From contig NZ_QKYW01000005.1 in NCBI RefSeq assembly GCF_003253735.1, positions 124,001 through 188,000 of the forward strand: a DNA stretch of 64,000 bases, in the 5' to 3' direction. The notes under the pieces are model-generated. The model saw only the letters and a list, made by a program, of their open reading frames with translations. It was not told the origin of the DNA and did not search any database. How positions within the stretch are numbered: position 1 is the first letter of the stretch; the number at the start of each line of letters is the position of its first letter. The position numbers and the translations under genes are program-made. Positions 57,357 through 64,000 of the stretch are shown here, piece by piece. The stretch is from Pseudomonas sp. URMO17WK12:I2. Its GTDB lineage: Bacteria; Pseudomonadota; Gammaproteobacteria; Pseudomonadales; Pseudomonadaceae.

Positions 57357-58595
57357 ATGGCTTTGATCGTACAGAAATTCGGCGGTACTTCCGTCGGCAC
57401 CGTCGAGCGAATCGCACAGGTCGCCGAGAAGGTGAAGAAATTCCGCGAAAAGGGTGACGACATCGTCGTCGTGGTATCCGCCATGAGCGGCGAAACCAAT
57501 CGCCTTATCGACCTGGCCAAGCAGATCAGCGATGACCAGCCGGTAGCCCGCGAGCTCGACGTGATGGTGTCCACCGGTGAGCAGGTGACCATCGCGCTGC
57601 TGGCCATGGCGCTGATCAAGCGCGGCGTGCCGGCAGTGTCCTACACCGGTAGCCAGGTGCGCATCCTGACCGACAGCTCGCACACCAAAGCGCGCATTCT
57701 GAGCATCGACGACACCAACATTCGCGCCGACCTCAAGGCCGGCCGTGTGGTGGTTGTGGCGGGCTTCCAGGGCGTCGACGAGCACGGCAACATCACCACC
57801 CTCGGGCGTGGCGGTTCGGACACCACCGGCGTGGCGCTGGCCGCTGCGCTGAAGGCTGACGAGTGCCAGATATATACCGATGTCGATGGCGTTTACACCA
57901 CCGACCCGCGTGTCGTGCCAAGGGCTCAGCGTCTGGAGAAGATCACCTTCGAAGAGATGCTGGAAATGGCCAGCCTGGGCTCCAAGGTGCTGCAAATCCG
58001 CTCGGTGGAATTCGCCGGCAAGTACAACGTCCCGCTGCGCGTTCTGCACAGCTTTCAGGAGGGCCCGGGCACCCTCATTACCCTTGATGAAGAGGAATCC
58101 ATGGAACAGCCGATCATCTCCGGCATCGCCTTCAATCGCGACGAAGCCAAGCTGACCATCCGTGGCGTACCTGATTTGCCGGGCGTTGCGTTCAAGATTC
58201 TCGGCCCGATCAGCTCCGCCAATATCGAAGTCGACATGATCGTGCAGAACGTTGCGCACGATAACACCACCGATTTCACCTTCACCGTGCATCGCAACGA
58301 CTACCAGAGTGCTCAGCAGGTGCTTGAAGCCACTGCGCGCGAACTCGGCGCGCGTGAAGTGGTCGGAGACGTGAACATTGCGAAAGTGTCTATCGTCGGT
58401 GTTGGCATGCGCTCTCATGCGGGTGTTGCTAGCCGCATGTTCGAAGCGTTGGCCAAGGAGAACATCAACATTCAGATGATCTCCACCTCCGAGATCAAGG
58501 TCTCGGTTGTCATCGAAGAGAAATATCTGGAATTGGCAGTGCGCGCGCTGCACACTGCGTTCGAACTCGATGCCCCGGCCCGTCAGGGCGATTGA
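57357..58595 (+). CDS. lysC: Aspartate kinase LysC (with possible internal beta-subunit start)
   Basis: 412 residues. KFGGTSVGTVERI (N-terminal phosphate loop, residues 6-18), VVSAMSGETNRLIDLA, GRGGSDTTGVALAAAL and YTDVDGVYTTDPR of the amino-acid kinase fold; two ACT domains follow (about 260-330 and 345-405), which bind the feedback inhibitors lysine/threonine. It starts the aspartate pathway to Lys, Thr, Met and DAP. An internal in-frame ATG at 58101 with AGAGGA upstream would yield a 164-residue beta subunit made of the ACT domains only. Confidence 0.97.
   Translation: MALIVQKFGGTSVGTVERIAQVAEKVKKFREKGDDIVVVVSAMSGETNRLIDLAKQISDDQPVARELDVMVSTGEQVTIALLAMALIKRGVPAVSYTGSQVRILTDSSHTKARILSIDDTNIRADLKAGRVVVVAGFQGVDEHGNITTLGRGGSDTTGVALAAALKADECQIYTDVDGVYTTDPRVVPRAQRLEKITFEEMLEMASLGSKVLQIRSVEFAGKYNVPLRVLHSFQEGPGTLITLDEEESMEQPIISGIAFNRDEAKLTIRGVPDLPGVAFKILGPISSANIEVDMIVQNVAHDNTTDFTFTVHRNDYQSAQQVLEATARELGAREVVGDVNIAKVSIVGVGMRSHAGVASRMFEALAKENINIQMISTSEIKVSVVIEEKYLELAVRALHTAFELDAPARQGD
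58101..58595 (+). other. Candidate internal translation start: LysC beta subunit (ACT domains)
   Basis: ATG at 58101 is in frame with lysC, preceded by AGAGGA (58091-58096). The product, MEQPIISGIAFNRDEA onward, covers exactly the two ACT domains. Several bacterial aspartokinases are alpha2beta2, with beta made from such an internal start. Use here is inferred. Confidence 0.5.
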
Positions 58596-58605
58596 GGCAT
58601 CCTGC

Positions 58606-58631
58606 AAAAGGCGCGGTCACCCGCGCCTTTT
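58606..58631 (+). terminator. Intrinsic terminator of lysC
   Basis: AAAAGGCGCGG-TCA-CCCGCGCCTTTT, followed by GTTGTTTTG. GC-rich stem with A/T flanks, 12 bp after the lysC stop. Confidence 0.85.
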
Positions 58632-58653
58632 GTTGTTTTGGTTGGTGTTGGTG

Positions 58654-58683
58654 GAACTTTCCTTCCGTCCGTGCTGGTCAATA
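58654..58683 (+). promoter_or_regulatory. Possible AlgU (sigma-22) promoter of rsmA
   Basis: GAACTT at 58654-58659 is a perfect AlgU -35. The best -10, TCAATA at 58678-58683, is 18 bp away, one to two more than usual and imperfect. An AlgU-dependent rsmA promoter is known in P. aeruginosa, so this is the likely equivalent. Confidence 0.4.
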
Positions 58684-58774
58684 CTTGGGTGCTGGCCTGT
58701 TGCTGTCGCGTCCGGCCGGCGCTTTTCACGTTTGCAGACTTGTTGTCCGAAATTGAATCCGTAAGGAGAAAGGA

Positions 58775-58960
58775 ATGCTGATTCTGACTCGCCGGGTCGG
58801 AGAGACCCTGATGGTGGGTGACGAAGTCACTGTCACCGTATTGGGTGTTAAAGGTAATCAGGTGCGGATTGGCGTCAACGCGCCGAAGGAAGTCGCCGTT
58901 CACCGCGAAGAGATTTACCAGCGCATCCAGAAAGAGAAGGGCGAAGAACCAAACCATTAA
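58775..58960 (+). CDS. rsmA: Post-transcriptional regulator RsmA/CsrA
   Basis: 61 residues, [24 protein letters not shown]..., the canonical CsrA length. The L4 and R44 RNA-contact residues ([19 protein letters not shown]) are present. It binds GGA motifs in mRNA leaders to repress translation and is titrated by RsmY/Z sRNAs in pseudomonads. TAAGGAGAAAGGA upstream gives a strong SD that itself contains GGA motifs, consistent with autoregulation. It lies between lysC and tRNA-Ser, as in P. aeruginosa. Confidence 0.97.
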   Translation: MLILTRRVGETLMVGDEVTVTVLGVKGNQVRIGVNAPKEVAVHREEIYQRIQKEKGEEPNH

Positions 58961-58978
58961 TTTTTCTCAAAATTTTGG

Positions 58979-59007
58979 TTTGCAAACGGGGAAAACATGT
59001 TTATCAT
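58979..59007 (+). promoter_or_regulatory. Promoter of tRNA-Ser
   Basis: TTTGCA (58979-58984), 17-bp spacer, TATCAT (59002-59007), followed by GCGCCCC, the same discriminator sequence as at the tRNA-Val promoter. It is 15 bp from the tRNA. Confidence 0.65.
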
Positions 59008-59021
59008 GCGCCCCGTGTTGC

Positions 59022-59112
59022 GGAGAGGTGGCCGAGTGGCCGAAGGCGCTCCCCTGCTAAGGGAGTACACCTCAAAAGGGTGTCGGGGGTTCGAATCCCC
59101 CCTTCTCCGCCA
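59022..59112 (+). tRNA. tRNA-Ser (anticodon GCT)
   Basis: 91 nt with a long variable arm (class II). The acceptor stem GGAGAGG pairs with CTTCTCC, the anticodon loop CTGCTAA has anticodon GCT, the T-arm is GGGGGTTCGAATCCCCC, and CCA is encoded. Confidence 0.96.
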
Positions 59113-59180
59113 TTATTTGGCACGCCGGGTTCTACCGGGCTGGCAAACAACCAGAGGTGATCTGGTATAAAAACACCAAC

Positions 59181-59257
59181 GGACTCATAGCTCAGCTGGA
59201 TAGAGTACTCGGCTACGAACCGAGCGGTCGGAGGTTCGAATCCTCCTGAGTCCGCCA
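59181..59257 (+). tRNA. tRNA-Arg (anticodon ACG), copy 1
   Basis: 77 nt. The acceptor stem GGACTCA pairs with TGAGTCC, the anticodon loop CTACGAA has anticodon ACG (A34 edited to inosine by TadA), the T-arm is GGAGGTTCGAATCCTCC, and CCA is encoded. Confidence 0.96.
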
Positions 59258-59262
59258 TATTG

Positions 59263-59293
59263 AATGGCTTGCAGCAGTGCAGGCCATTTTGTT
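59263..59293 (+). terminator. Weak terminator-like hairpin between tRNA-Arg copies
   Basis: AATGGCTTGCA-GCAG-TGCAGGCCATTTTGTTT. The stem is similar to that of the strong terminator after copy 2, but with a G-T pair and a poorer U tract, so it may act only as a processing or attenuation site. Confidence 0.5.
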
Positions 59294-59335
59294 TCAACCA
59301 GCGGTGATCTGGTCTAAAAGCGCCAAAGATCGCAT

Positions 59336-59452
59336 GAAAGTGTTGCGAGCGAAGGTCAGGCAAGGCGAAAGCAAGCGAAGAAGCGCAGTTTAAGTTTCTA
59401 AATGAGCATTCTGAGTTTGGTTTCAACGTAGCATGGCCGAGCGTAGTAGCTT
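59336..59452. repeat. Spacer element between tRNA-Arg copies
   Basis: GAGCGAAGGTCAGGCAAGGC ... TAAATGAGCATTCTGAG ... TCAACGTAGCATGGCCGAGC. The composition and phrasing resemble intergenic spacers that I recall seeing next to tRNA genes in other gammaproteobacteria, which suggests a repeat family. It contains no gene. Confidence 0.35.
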
Positions 59453-59468
59453 TCAGGTGATCTGTAAT

Positions 59469-59545
59469 GGACTCATAGCTCAGCTGGATAGAGTACTCGG
59501 CTACGAACCGAGCGGTCGGAGGTTCGAATCCTCCTGAGTCCGCCA
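59469..59545 (+). tRNA. tRNA-Arg (anticodon ACG), copy 2
   Basis: 77 nt, identical in every base to copy 1 at 59181-59257. The flanking GGTGATCTG box precedes both copies, pointing to a local duplication. Confidence 0.96.
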
Positions 59546-59550
59546 TACCG

Positions 59551-59580
59551 AAAGGGCCTGCAGCGATGCAGGCCCTTTTT
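59551..59580 (+). terminator. Intrinsic terminator of the tRNA-Ser/Arg cluster
   Basis: AAAGGGCCTGCA-GCGA-TGCAGGCCCTTTTT, then CTTT. A 12-bp near-perfect stem with a U tract, right after the last tRNA. Confidence 0.9.
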
Positions 59581-59681
59581 CTTTGTCCACGATTTATCCT
59601 CGCCGACCCTGCGCGGAACCATGTGACGCGAGGCGCGCGCCGGTTCTGCGGCCCGCTGCGCTGCGGTGAAGTCTCGACGGC

Positions 59682-60179
59682 CTAGCGTTTGCCTGTCACG
59701 CAGTCGTTCTGATCGAAGACCACGGTGCGCCGCTCGCTGTTGTGTTTGCTGGCGTAGTGGTAGGTGGTCTGGCCGTTGCGCTTGCTGATGCGTTCTGGCT
59801 TGCCCAGGGCGCTTTCCACGTCGCTGCGGGTCATGCCTGCACGTATCTGCTTTCTGATGATCGCTTCGCGTCTGGCGTTGCCGGTAACGGCGTTGTCGCA
59901 GCCATCCTGCCGACCGCCGACAATGGTCAGCGTGCGCTCGTTGCCGCTTGCCCTGGCAGCTTTGTTATCGACTCGAGGTGTTGCCAGTGGAACGGCTGCG
60001 CCGCTGCCGGGTCTGGGGTTGTGGGTGTTCTGAATCTGCTGTTGCTGGCTGCTGGCGCAGCCGTGGCGCGTGAAGGTGACATGGCCTGTTTCATCCTCGC
60101 AGCGAAACACGTTCGAGGCCGGGAGCGGGGCAGGGCAAAGCAGCATGGCGCAGAGGGCTAGGCAGGGGATCCGATGCAT
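59682..60179 (-). CDS. Secreted DUF4124-type protein with SmpA/BamE-like tail
   Basis: 165 residues. Signal peptide MHRIPCLALCAMLLCPAPLPA, followed by the DUF4124 motif SNVFRCEDETGHVTFTRHGC (paired cysteines). After a low-complexity linker (QQQQIQNTHNPRPGSGAA) comes RKQIRAGMTRSDVESALGKPERI, the fold signature of SmpA/OmlA/BamE-type domains. Periplasmic; function unknown. Monocistronic, divergent from mgtE. Confidence 0.78.
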   Translation of the reverse strand: MHRIPCLALCAMLLCPAPLPASNVFRCEDETGHVTFTRHGCASSQQQQIQNTHNPRPGSGAAVPLATPRVDNKAARASGNERTLTIVGGRQDGCDNAVTGNARREAIIRKQIRAGMTRSDVESALGKPERISKRNGQTTYHYASKHNSERRTVVFDQNDCVTGKR

Positions 60180-60498
60180 GGTGGCGTCCTCCGTGACGTT
60201 TCAAGCGGGTCTACCCGACAATCTGCCACTGCCAGGTGTCTTGCCAAGCCCGATGTGCGTCGCAGTATTTCGAACTCTTGCCAATGGGCTCAGGAAAACG
60301 CTGCAAGCGCTTGTCCTGCCATGCCTTTGTCACGTACGTGGCCGATTGGCATGGTATTATTCGCCCGTCAGCCCCGCCGGGGCTTGTGGATCTCTTCCAT
60401 GGACTTACCCAGTAGTAACTCAGAATTCCAAGTGTGCAATCACGTATTGACTGATTGACCCTCGCTGGCGCGCGCCGCCGCTGGGGGCGGAGTGTGCC
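60180..60498. other. Divergent region and mgtE leader
   Basis: 319 bp without a gene. TATTAT at 60355-60360 is a candidate -10 for mgtE, which would give a leader of about 130 nt whose first bases form the hairpin AGCCCC-GCC-GGGGCT (60370-60384). No M-box motif was recognised. Confidence 0.5.
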
Positions 60499-61947
60499 AT
60501 GACCGAAGTAGAAGCCAAGAAGCCGCAAGAAAGCCTGCAGGATCGACTCGCTCAGGTCGTCGAACTGTTGCAGCGGCATCGGCTGGTCGAAGACCTGACT
60601 CATCGCCAGGAAGGCCCGCACCACGACCGTGTCGAAGGTCTGGTGCACCGCCAGAACCTCGCCGAGTTGCAGCGCAAGCTCGACGACCTGCACTCTGCAG
60701 ACGTTGCTTACATCCTCGAAGCCCTGCCGCTGGAAGATCGCCTGGCCATCTGGCAGCTGGTAAAGGCTGACCGCGACGGCGACATCCTCCTCGAGGTGTC
60801 CGATGCCGTCCGTGAAACCCTGCTGGCCGACATGGAGGATCACGAGATCCTCGCGGCTGCCAAGGAGATGGATGCTGACGAGCTAGCCGACCTGGCCTCG
60901 GAGCTGCCGCGCGACGTCGTGCACGAGCTCATGGAAACTCTCGATGCGCAGCAGCGCGAGCGGGTGCGATCAGCGCTCTCCTACGAGGAGGAGCAGGTCG
61001 GTGCGCTGATGGACTTCGAGATGGTCACCATCCGCGAGGATGTAAGTCTCGAGGTGGTGCTGCGCTACCTGCGTCGTCTCAAGGAGTTGCCAGGGCATAC
61101 CGACAAGCTGTTCGTGGTCGATTACGACGGTGTGCTCAAGGGGGTGCTGTCGATCAAGCGCCTGCTGGTCAACGATCCGGACAAGCAGGTTGCCGAGGTC
61201 ATGGCCAATGACGCGGTCAGCTTCCATCCCGACGAGAATGCCTACGATGCTGCCCAGGCCTTCGAGCGTTACGACCTGATTTCGGCACCGGTGGTGGACA
61301 AGAACGGCAAGCTTATCGGTCGTCTGACCATCGATGAGATGGTCGACCTGATTCGTGAGGAGAGCGAAAGCGAAGTCCTCAACATGGCGGGTCTGCGCGA
61401 AGAAGAGGATATCTTCGCCTCGGTATGGAAGTCGGTGCGCAACCGTTGGGCCTGGCTGGCTGTCAATCTGGTCACGGCATTCATGGCCTCGCGGGTCATC
61501 GGGCTGTTCGAGGGTTCAATCGAGAAGCTGGTGGCCTTGGCAGCGCTGATGCCCATCGTGGCCGGTATCGGAGGTAACTCCGGCAACCAGACCATCACCA
61601 TGATCGTGCGCGCCATGGCGCTCGATCAGGTCAGTACCGGCAATGGCAATACCTCGCGGCTGATCCGCAAGGAGCTCGGCGTCGCGTTGATCAACGGCCT
61701 GGTATGGGGAGGGGTGATCGGGGTCGTGGCCTATGGCTTGTATGACAGCTGGTCGCTGGGGGTGGTGATGACCGCGGCGATGACGCTCAATCTGTTGCTC
61801 GCAGCGCTGATGGGGGTGCTGATTCCCATGACCCTGATGCGCATGGGGCGTGACCCGGCGATGGGGGCCAGTGTGATGATCACTGCGGTGACCGACAGTG
61901 GCGGTTTCTTTATCTTCCTGGGCCTGGCGTCGCTGTTTCTGCTCTAG
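60499..61947 (+). CDS. mgtE: Magnesium transporter MgtE
   Basis: 482 residues. The N-terminal superhelical domain (about 1-160; HSADVAYILEALPLEDRLAIW, ADLASELPRDVVHELME), tandem CBS domains (about 165-285) and five TM helices follow, with the family motif PIVAGIGGNSGNQTITMIVRA (about residues 353-373) and ALINGLVWGGVIG. A dimeric Mg2+ channel closed by cytosolic Mg2+ bound between the N and CBS domains. Start ATG 60499. Confidence 0.96.
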   Translation: MTEVEAKKPQESLQDRLAQVVELLQRHRLVEDLTHRQEGPHHDRVEGLVHRQNLAELQRKLDDLHSADVAYILEALPLEDRLAIWQLVKADRDGDILLEVSDAVRETLLADMEDHEILAAAKEMDADELADLASELPRDVVHELMETLDAQQRERVRSALSYEEEQVGALMDFEMVTIREDVSLEVVLRYLRRLKELPGHTDKLFVVDYDGVLKGVLSIKRLLVNDPDKQVAEVMANDAVSFHPDENAYDAAQAFERYDLISAPVVDKNGKLIGRLTIDEMVDLIREESESEVLNMAGLREEEDIFASVWKSVRNRWAWLAVNLVTAFMASRVIGLFEGSIEKLVALAALMPIVAGIGGNSGNQTITMIVRAMALDQVSTGNGNTSRLIRKELGVALINGLVWGGVIGVVAYGLYDSWSLGVVMTAAMTLNLLLAALMGVLIPMTLMRMGRDPAMGASVMITAVTDSGGFFIFLGLASLFLL

Positions 61948-61966
61948 CGGCCTGTTGGCAGTCAAC

Positions 61967-61993
61967 AAAAAACCGGCGCTGAGCCGGTTTTTT
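61967..61993 (+). terminator. Intrinsic terminator of mgtE
   Basis: AAAAAACCGGC-GCTGA-GCCGGTTTTTT, then CGTTTT: an 11-bp A/G/C stem with a U tract, 19 bp after the stop. It can act on both strands, ending amrZ transcription too. Confidence 0.92.
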
Positions 61994-62051
61994 CGTTTTC
62001 TCGACCGCGAGTGGCGTCAGGGTCGTTCCCCGGGTTGTTACCGATGTCGAG

Positions 62052-62381
62052 TCAGTCGTCGTTGTCGGCGGCCATCTCTGCGTCATGTGCGATCAAGGCA
62101 ACGAGGGCGTTCTGCTGGCGGCGCGACAGCTGTCGAAAACGCTGCAACAGCTCTCGCTCGTGCAGTGACAGTTCGGGACTGTCGAGACGAATGCCGAGTT
62201 CATCGTCCAGGGCGCCTTCCTGAAGCATGCTCTGCTCCAGGCGGGCGATGATCTCAGAGTTCATGCTGCGATGGTGTTGGCGAGCCACATCAGCGATGCG
62301 TTCACGCATGCCGTCGGGCAACCGAACGACAAATTTGTCAGCCGTACGGCTGGAGTAGATAGCCTGTTTCATAGGGCGCAT
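62052..62381 (-). CDS. amrZ: Ribbon-helix-helix transcriptional regulator AmrZ (AlgZ)
   Basis: 109 residues beginning [20 protein letters not shown], the AmrZ N-terminus. RHH DNA-binding core [32 protein letters not shown] (residues about 21-52), then the C-terminal tetramerisation region [19 protein letters not shown]. In pseudomonads AmrZ activates alginate (algD) and represses flagellar genes and its own promoter, linking motility, exopolysaccharide and c-di-GMP. Convergent with mgtE. Confidence 0.95.
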   Translation of the reverse strand: MRPMKQAIYSSRTADKFVVRLPDGMRERIADVARQHHRSMNSEIIARLEQSMLQEGALDDELGIRLDSPELSLHERELLQRFRQLSRRQQNALVALIAHDAEMAADNDD

Positions 62382-62814
62382 ACATCAACCAAATTAGTTC
62401 AGGGAAACGAAGCTGTAATGGCATATAGCTACGGAAGGTCAGGGTTCTGACCATCTTTCACGCCTGCCGTTCAACGACGTCGGCATTTTGTCTGGTGATC
62501 GTACATCACGTACAGCGAATATTTGACGCCAATTACGTGTCGTATTCTGGCCTGAATACCGGCTTTTCGCCAGTACAACTTATCGGAATTGATTCCGATT
62601 GCGCGCAGCGTCGCATTTCTTGTGGATGGCAGTGGGCCGCACTTTGCGAATTTCGCTAGTTATCGAGATAAAAATCTCATTTTTATGCAGTTGGGTACGT
62701 TGCCACGCCTTGCGCAGACGAACTGGGTATCATCGATGACATCTGCCGATCATCCCGCGCGCAGTCGGGTAGTTCGATGCCGGTGATAATTTTTGGTCGA
62801 CGTGAGGTGTTCGC
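62382..62814. other. Divergent upstream region of amrZ and phnN
   Basis: 433 bp, less GC-rich than its surroundings and without a credible gene. It contains GGTCAG-GGTT-CTGACC (62438-62453), a perfect 8-bp inverted repeat ATCGGAAT-TG-ATTCCGAT (62582-62599) and GAGAT-AAAA-ATCTC followed by ATTTTT (62664-62683). AmrZ autorepression would act here, but no AmrZ box can be assigned with certainty. Confidence 0.55.
62582..62599. promoter_or_regulatory. Perfect palindrome ATCGGAAT-TG-ATTCCGAT
   Basis: 18 bp, perfect arms of 8 bp around TG. It lies in the amrZ-phnN intergenic space, 182 bp upstream of amrZ and about 215 bp upstream of phnN. Operator-like symmetry; the regulator is unknown. Confidence 0.4.
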
Positions 62815-63390
62815 ATGAGGGAGGGCAGGCTGGTCTACCTGATGGGGCCTTCGGGTGCCGGCAAGGACAGCGTGCTTCAGGGGTTGCAGCAGAGCTTCAC
62901 TGGCCGCCGCTTGCGAATTGCGCGCCGCATCATCACGCGATCGGCCGAGGCGGTGGGCGAGGATGCCGTCGGTGTCTCACCGCAGGCCTTCGATGAGCTG
63001 GAATCAGCAGGCGCCTTCGCCATGGCGTGGCGTGCCAATGGATTGGCCTATGGCATCCCCAGGGAAATCGATAGCTGGCTGTTGGGAGGGTATCAGGTGG
63101 TGGTCAATGGATCCCGCGGCTACCTGCACGAAGCACGCAGACGCTATCCGACCTTGTTACCGATTTTGCTCGAGGTCGAGCCCGCCATCCTGAGGGCCAG
63201 GCTCAATGCGCGTGCGCGGGAGAGCGCCGATCAGATCGAGGCAAGGCTGGCACGCAGCGCCGCGTTCACCGATAACCACGCGCTGCGTGGCGATCCGAGC
63301 ATCGTTCGTGTTGATAATTCGGCAAGTCTCGAGACGACGGTGAAGCGGCTGCTCGATATCATCGAAAGCCATCCGGCCAATGGGGCATAA
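62815..63390 (+). CDS. phnN: Ribose 1,5-bisphosphokinase PhnN
   Basis: 191 residues, PhnN length. P-loop LMGPSGAGKDSVL (residues 9-21), then the guanylate-kinase-like lid ARRIITRSAEAVGEDAVG and FAMAWRANGLAYGIPREID. It phosphorylates ribose 1,5-bisphosphate to PRPP, normally the last step of C-P lyase phosphonate breakdown. No other phn gene lies in the window, so it is either an orphan or serves PRPP salvage. Confidence 0.9.
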   Translation: MREGRLVYLMGPSGAGKDSVLQGLQQSFTGRRLRIARRIITRSAEAVGEDAVGVSPQAFDELESAGAFAMAWRANGLAYGIPREIDSWLLGGYQVVVNGSRGYLHEARRRYPTLLPILLEVEPAILRARLNARARESADQIEARLARSAAFTDNHALRGDPSIVRVDNSASLETTVKRLLDIIESHPANGA

Positions 63391-63409
63391 GCCCAGAATT
63401 AGCTGCTTT

Positions 63410-63592
63410 TTAGCGCAGGACAGGGTCGAACTTGACGCGCTTGCCGATCAGCAGGGCCACTGCCAGCGACACACCGCTCACTGCCAGCGTGACCTTGGCC
63501 GCGGCCATCAGCCACTGGGCTTGATCGGGTACGGCCAGCAATCCGCCGGATACAAACGCGATCAGCAGAAACAATACAGCGGCTTTAGACAT
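63410..63592 (-). CDS. Small two-helix membrane protein (60 aa)
   Basis: 60 residues from MSKAAVLFLL. GAGGAG lies 8 nt upstream, so the second of two adjacent ATGs is preferred. Two hydrophobic helices (AVLFLLIAFVSGGLLAV and KVTLAVSGVSLAVALLIG) and a basic C-terminus (KRVKFDPVLR). The layout recalls DUF1328-like inner-membrane peptides, but I cannot confirm it. Convergent with phnN. Confidence 0.65.
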   Translation of the reverse strand: MSKAAVLFLLIAFVSGGLLAVPDQAQWLMAAAKVTLAVSGVSLAVALLIGKRVKFDPVLR

Positions 63593-63624
63593 CATATGCT
63601 CTCCTCGCGCGGCAGGGTTGCCAT

Positions 63625-63771
63625 CTAGAAAAAGGGATCGTGGGGGCCATTGTGCTCATCGTTCGGGTTTCGCGGTGGCACCCGGTCCGAGAGTCCGTCG
63701 ATCAGCCAGATGGCGGCACAGGTAATGGTGGCTAGCAGCAGCACGAAACCGGGGAAGAATACGCTCCACAT
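63625..63771 (-). CDS. Small membrane protein (48 aa)
   Basis: 48 residues: MWSVFFPGFVLLLATITCAA, the rest of one TM helix (IWLIDGLSD), then a hydrophilic tail DRVPPRNPNDEHNGPHDPFF. It lies in tandem between the 60-residue membrane protein (32 bp downstream) and the secreted protein at the window end, all minus strand, suggesting a small operon. No SD stronger than TGAGCA/TGATC is visible. Function unknown. Confidence 0.55.
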   Translation of the reverse strand: MWSVFFPGFVLLLATITCAAIWLIDGLSDRVPPRNPNDEHNGPHDPFF

Positions 63772-63780
63772 GATCAGTGC

Positions 63781-64000
63781 TCAGAACGTGAAGCGCTGTT
63801 GTGGACGAGGCTGCCATTCACTGACGCTCAGTGGCTTGGCGGCGAACTGGCCAGGCTCGACATTGGTGGCGTGCTCGAATTGCACCGGGGTGGCGCGCAT
63901 CTGTTGCACCAGCTGCGTGGCAGTTGCCTGTTGCTGATTGTTCTGGAAGTTGGCGAATGCGGCGCCTGCAAGCAAGGTCAGGGCGATGGCGGTGGCCAGG
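63781..64000 (-). CDS. Secreted small protein, N-terminus cut by window end
   Basis: The open frame runs from the window edge to a TGA at 63781. The visible 72 residues include the end of a signal peptide (ATAIALTLLAGAAFA), then NFQNNQQQATATQLVQQMRATP and EHATNVEPGQFAAKPLSVSEW to the C-terminus. The initiation codon lies beyond 64000; a TTG at 63975 falls inside the signal peptide and is not the start. Periplasmic; family not recognised. Confidence 0.6.
   Translation of the reverse strand, partial: LATAIALTLLAGAAFANFQNNQQQATATQLVQQMRATPVQFEHATNVEPGQFAAKPLSVSEWQPRPQQRFTF

Noticed and set aside
54003..58607. 1534-codon open frame on the minus strand across ltaE, alaS and lysC
   Set aside because: It is antisense to three certain genes and has low-complexity composition; a GC-rich shadow, not a gene.
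62589..62786. 65-codon plus-strand frame upstream of phnN
   Set aside because: Non-ATG start inside a palindrome, no SD, no family resemblance.

Overview
The window is chromosomal DNA of a Pseudomonas (GC-rich, about 64 %, judged by eye). The diagnostic genes are the aru/ast arginine-succinyltransferase operon followed by ltaE, alaS, lysC, rsmA/csrA and a tRNA-Ser/tRNA-Arg cluster, then mgtE, amrZ, the rdgC gene and Pseudomonas-type REP palindromes. No insertion sequence, integrase, phage module or CRISPR array is visible. A pectin-degrading enzyme hints at a plant- or soil-associated lifestyle.

Layout. 1-3.2 kb: a LysE-type exporter (cut by the window edge), an FAD/NADH oxidoreductase and a divergent MocR regulator. 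3.2-6.8 kb: a zinc-ribbon membrane protein and the ydbL-ynbE-ydbH envelope operon. 7.3-11.6 kb: a Sel1 protein, RmuC, an exo-polygalacturonase and an FKBP isomerase. 11.6-12.35 kb is a gene-free patch of palindromic repeats. 12.35-18.8 kb: a transporter-linked hybrid histidine kinase, then a GNAT-AraC pair and AzlCD. 18.9-24.9 kb: GST plus a three-domain PNPOx/reductase/ferredoxin fusion, a LysR regulator and an LplT-Aas-like fusion. 24.9-28.3 kb: the guanidinium exporter gdx/sugE behind a guanidine-II riboswitch, a BASS transporter, rdgC, and tRNA-Val and tRNA-Asp.

28.3-35.8 kb looks like a general-stress block: small membrane-anchored proteins, a PoxB-like ThDP enzyme, a PncC/CinA amidase, an SDR and a GH15 glucoamylase-like enzyme. 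37-43.7 kb is the most intriguing region. An RpiR regulator, D-aminoacylase, RidA and SSS transporter are transcribed leftwards, and a fold-III PLP deaminase/dehydratase plus a 2-keto-3-deoxygluconate (KDG) kinase are transcribed rightwards from the same AT-rich intergenic region. Together these could import N-acetyl-D-glucosaminate (oxidised GlcNAc), deacetylate it, deaminate it to KDG and phosphorylate the KDG. This assignment is an inference, not a demonstrated function.

43.8-54.4 kb: nitronate monooxygenase, a small unknown gene, the ArgR-type promoter region and the complete aruCFGDB-orf-aruE operon (L-arginine to glutamate plus succinate), then threonine aldolase. 54.6-64 kb: housekeeping genes alaS, lysC and rsmA, three tRNAs, a DUF4124-like secreted protein, mgtE, the ribbon-helix-helix regulator amrZ, an orphan phnN, two small membrane proteins and a secreted protein truncated by the window end.
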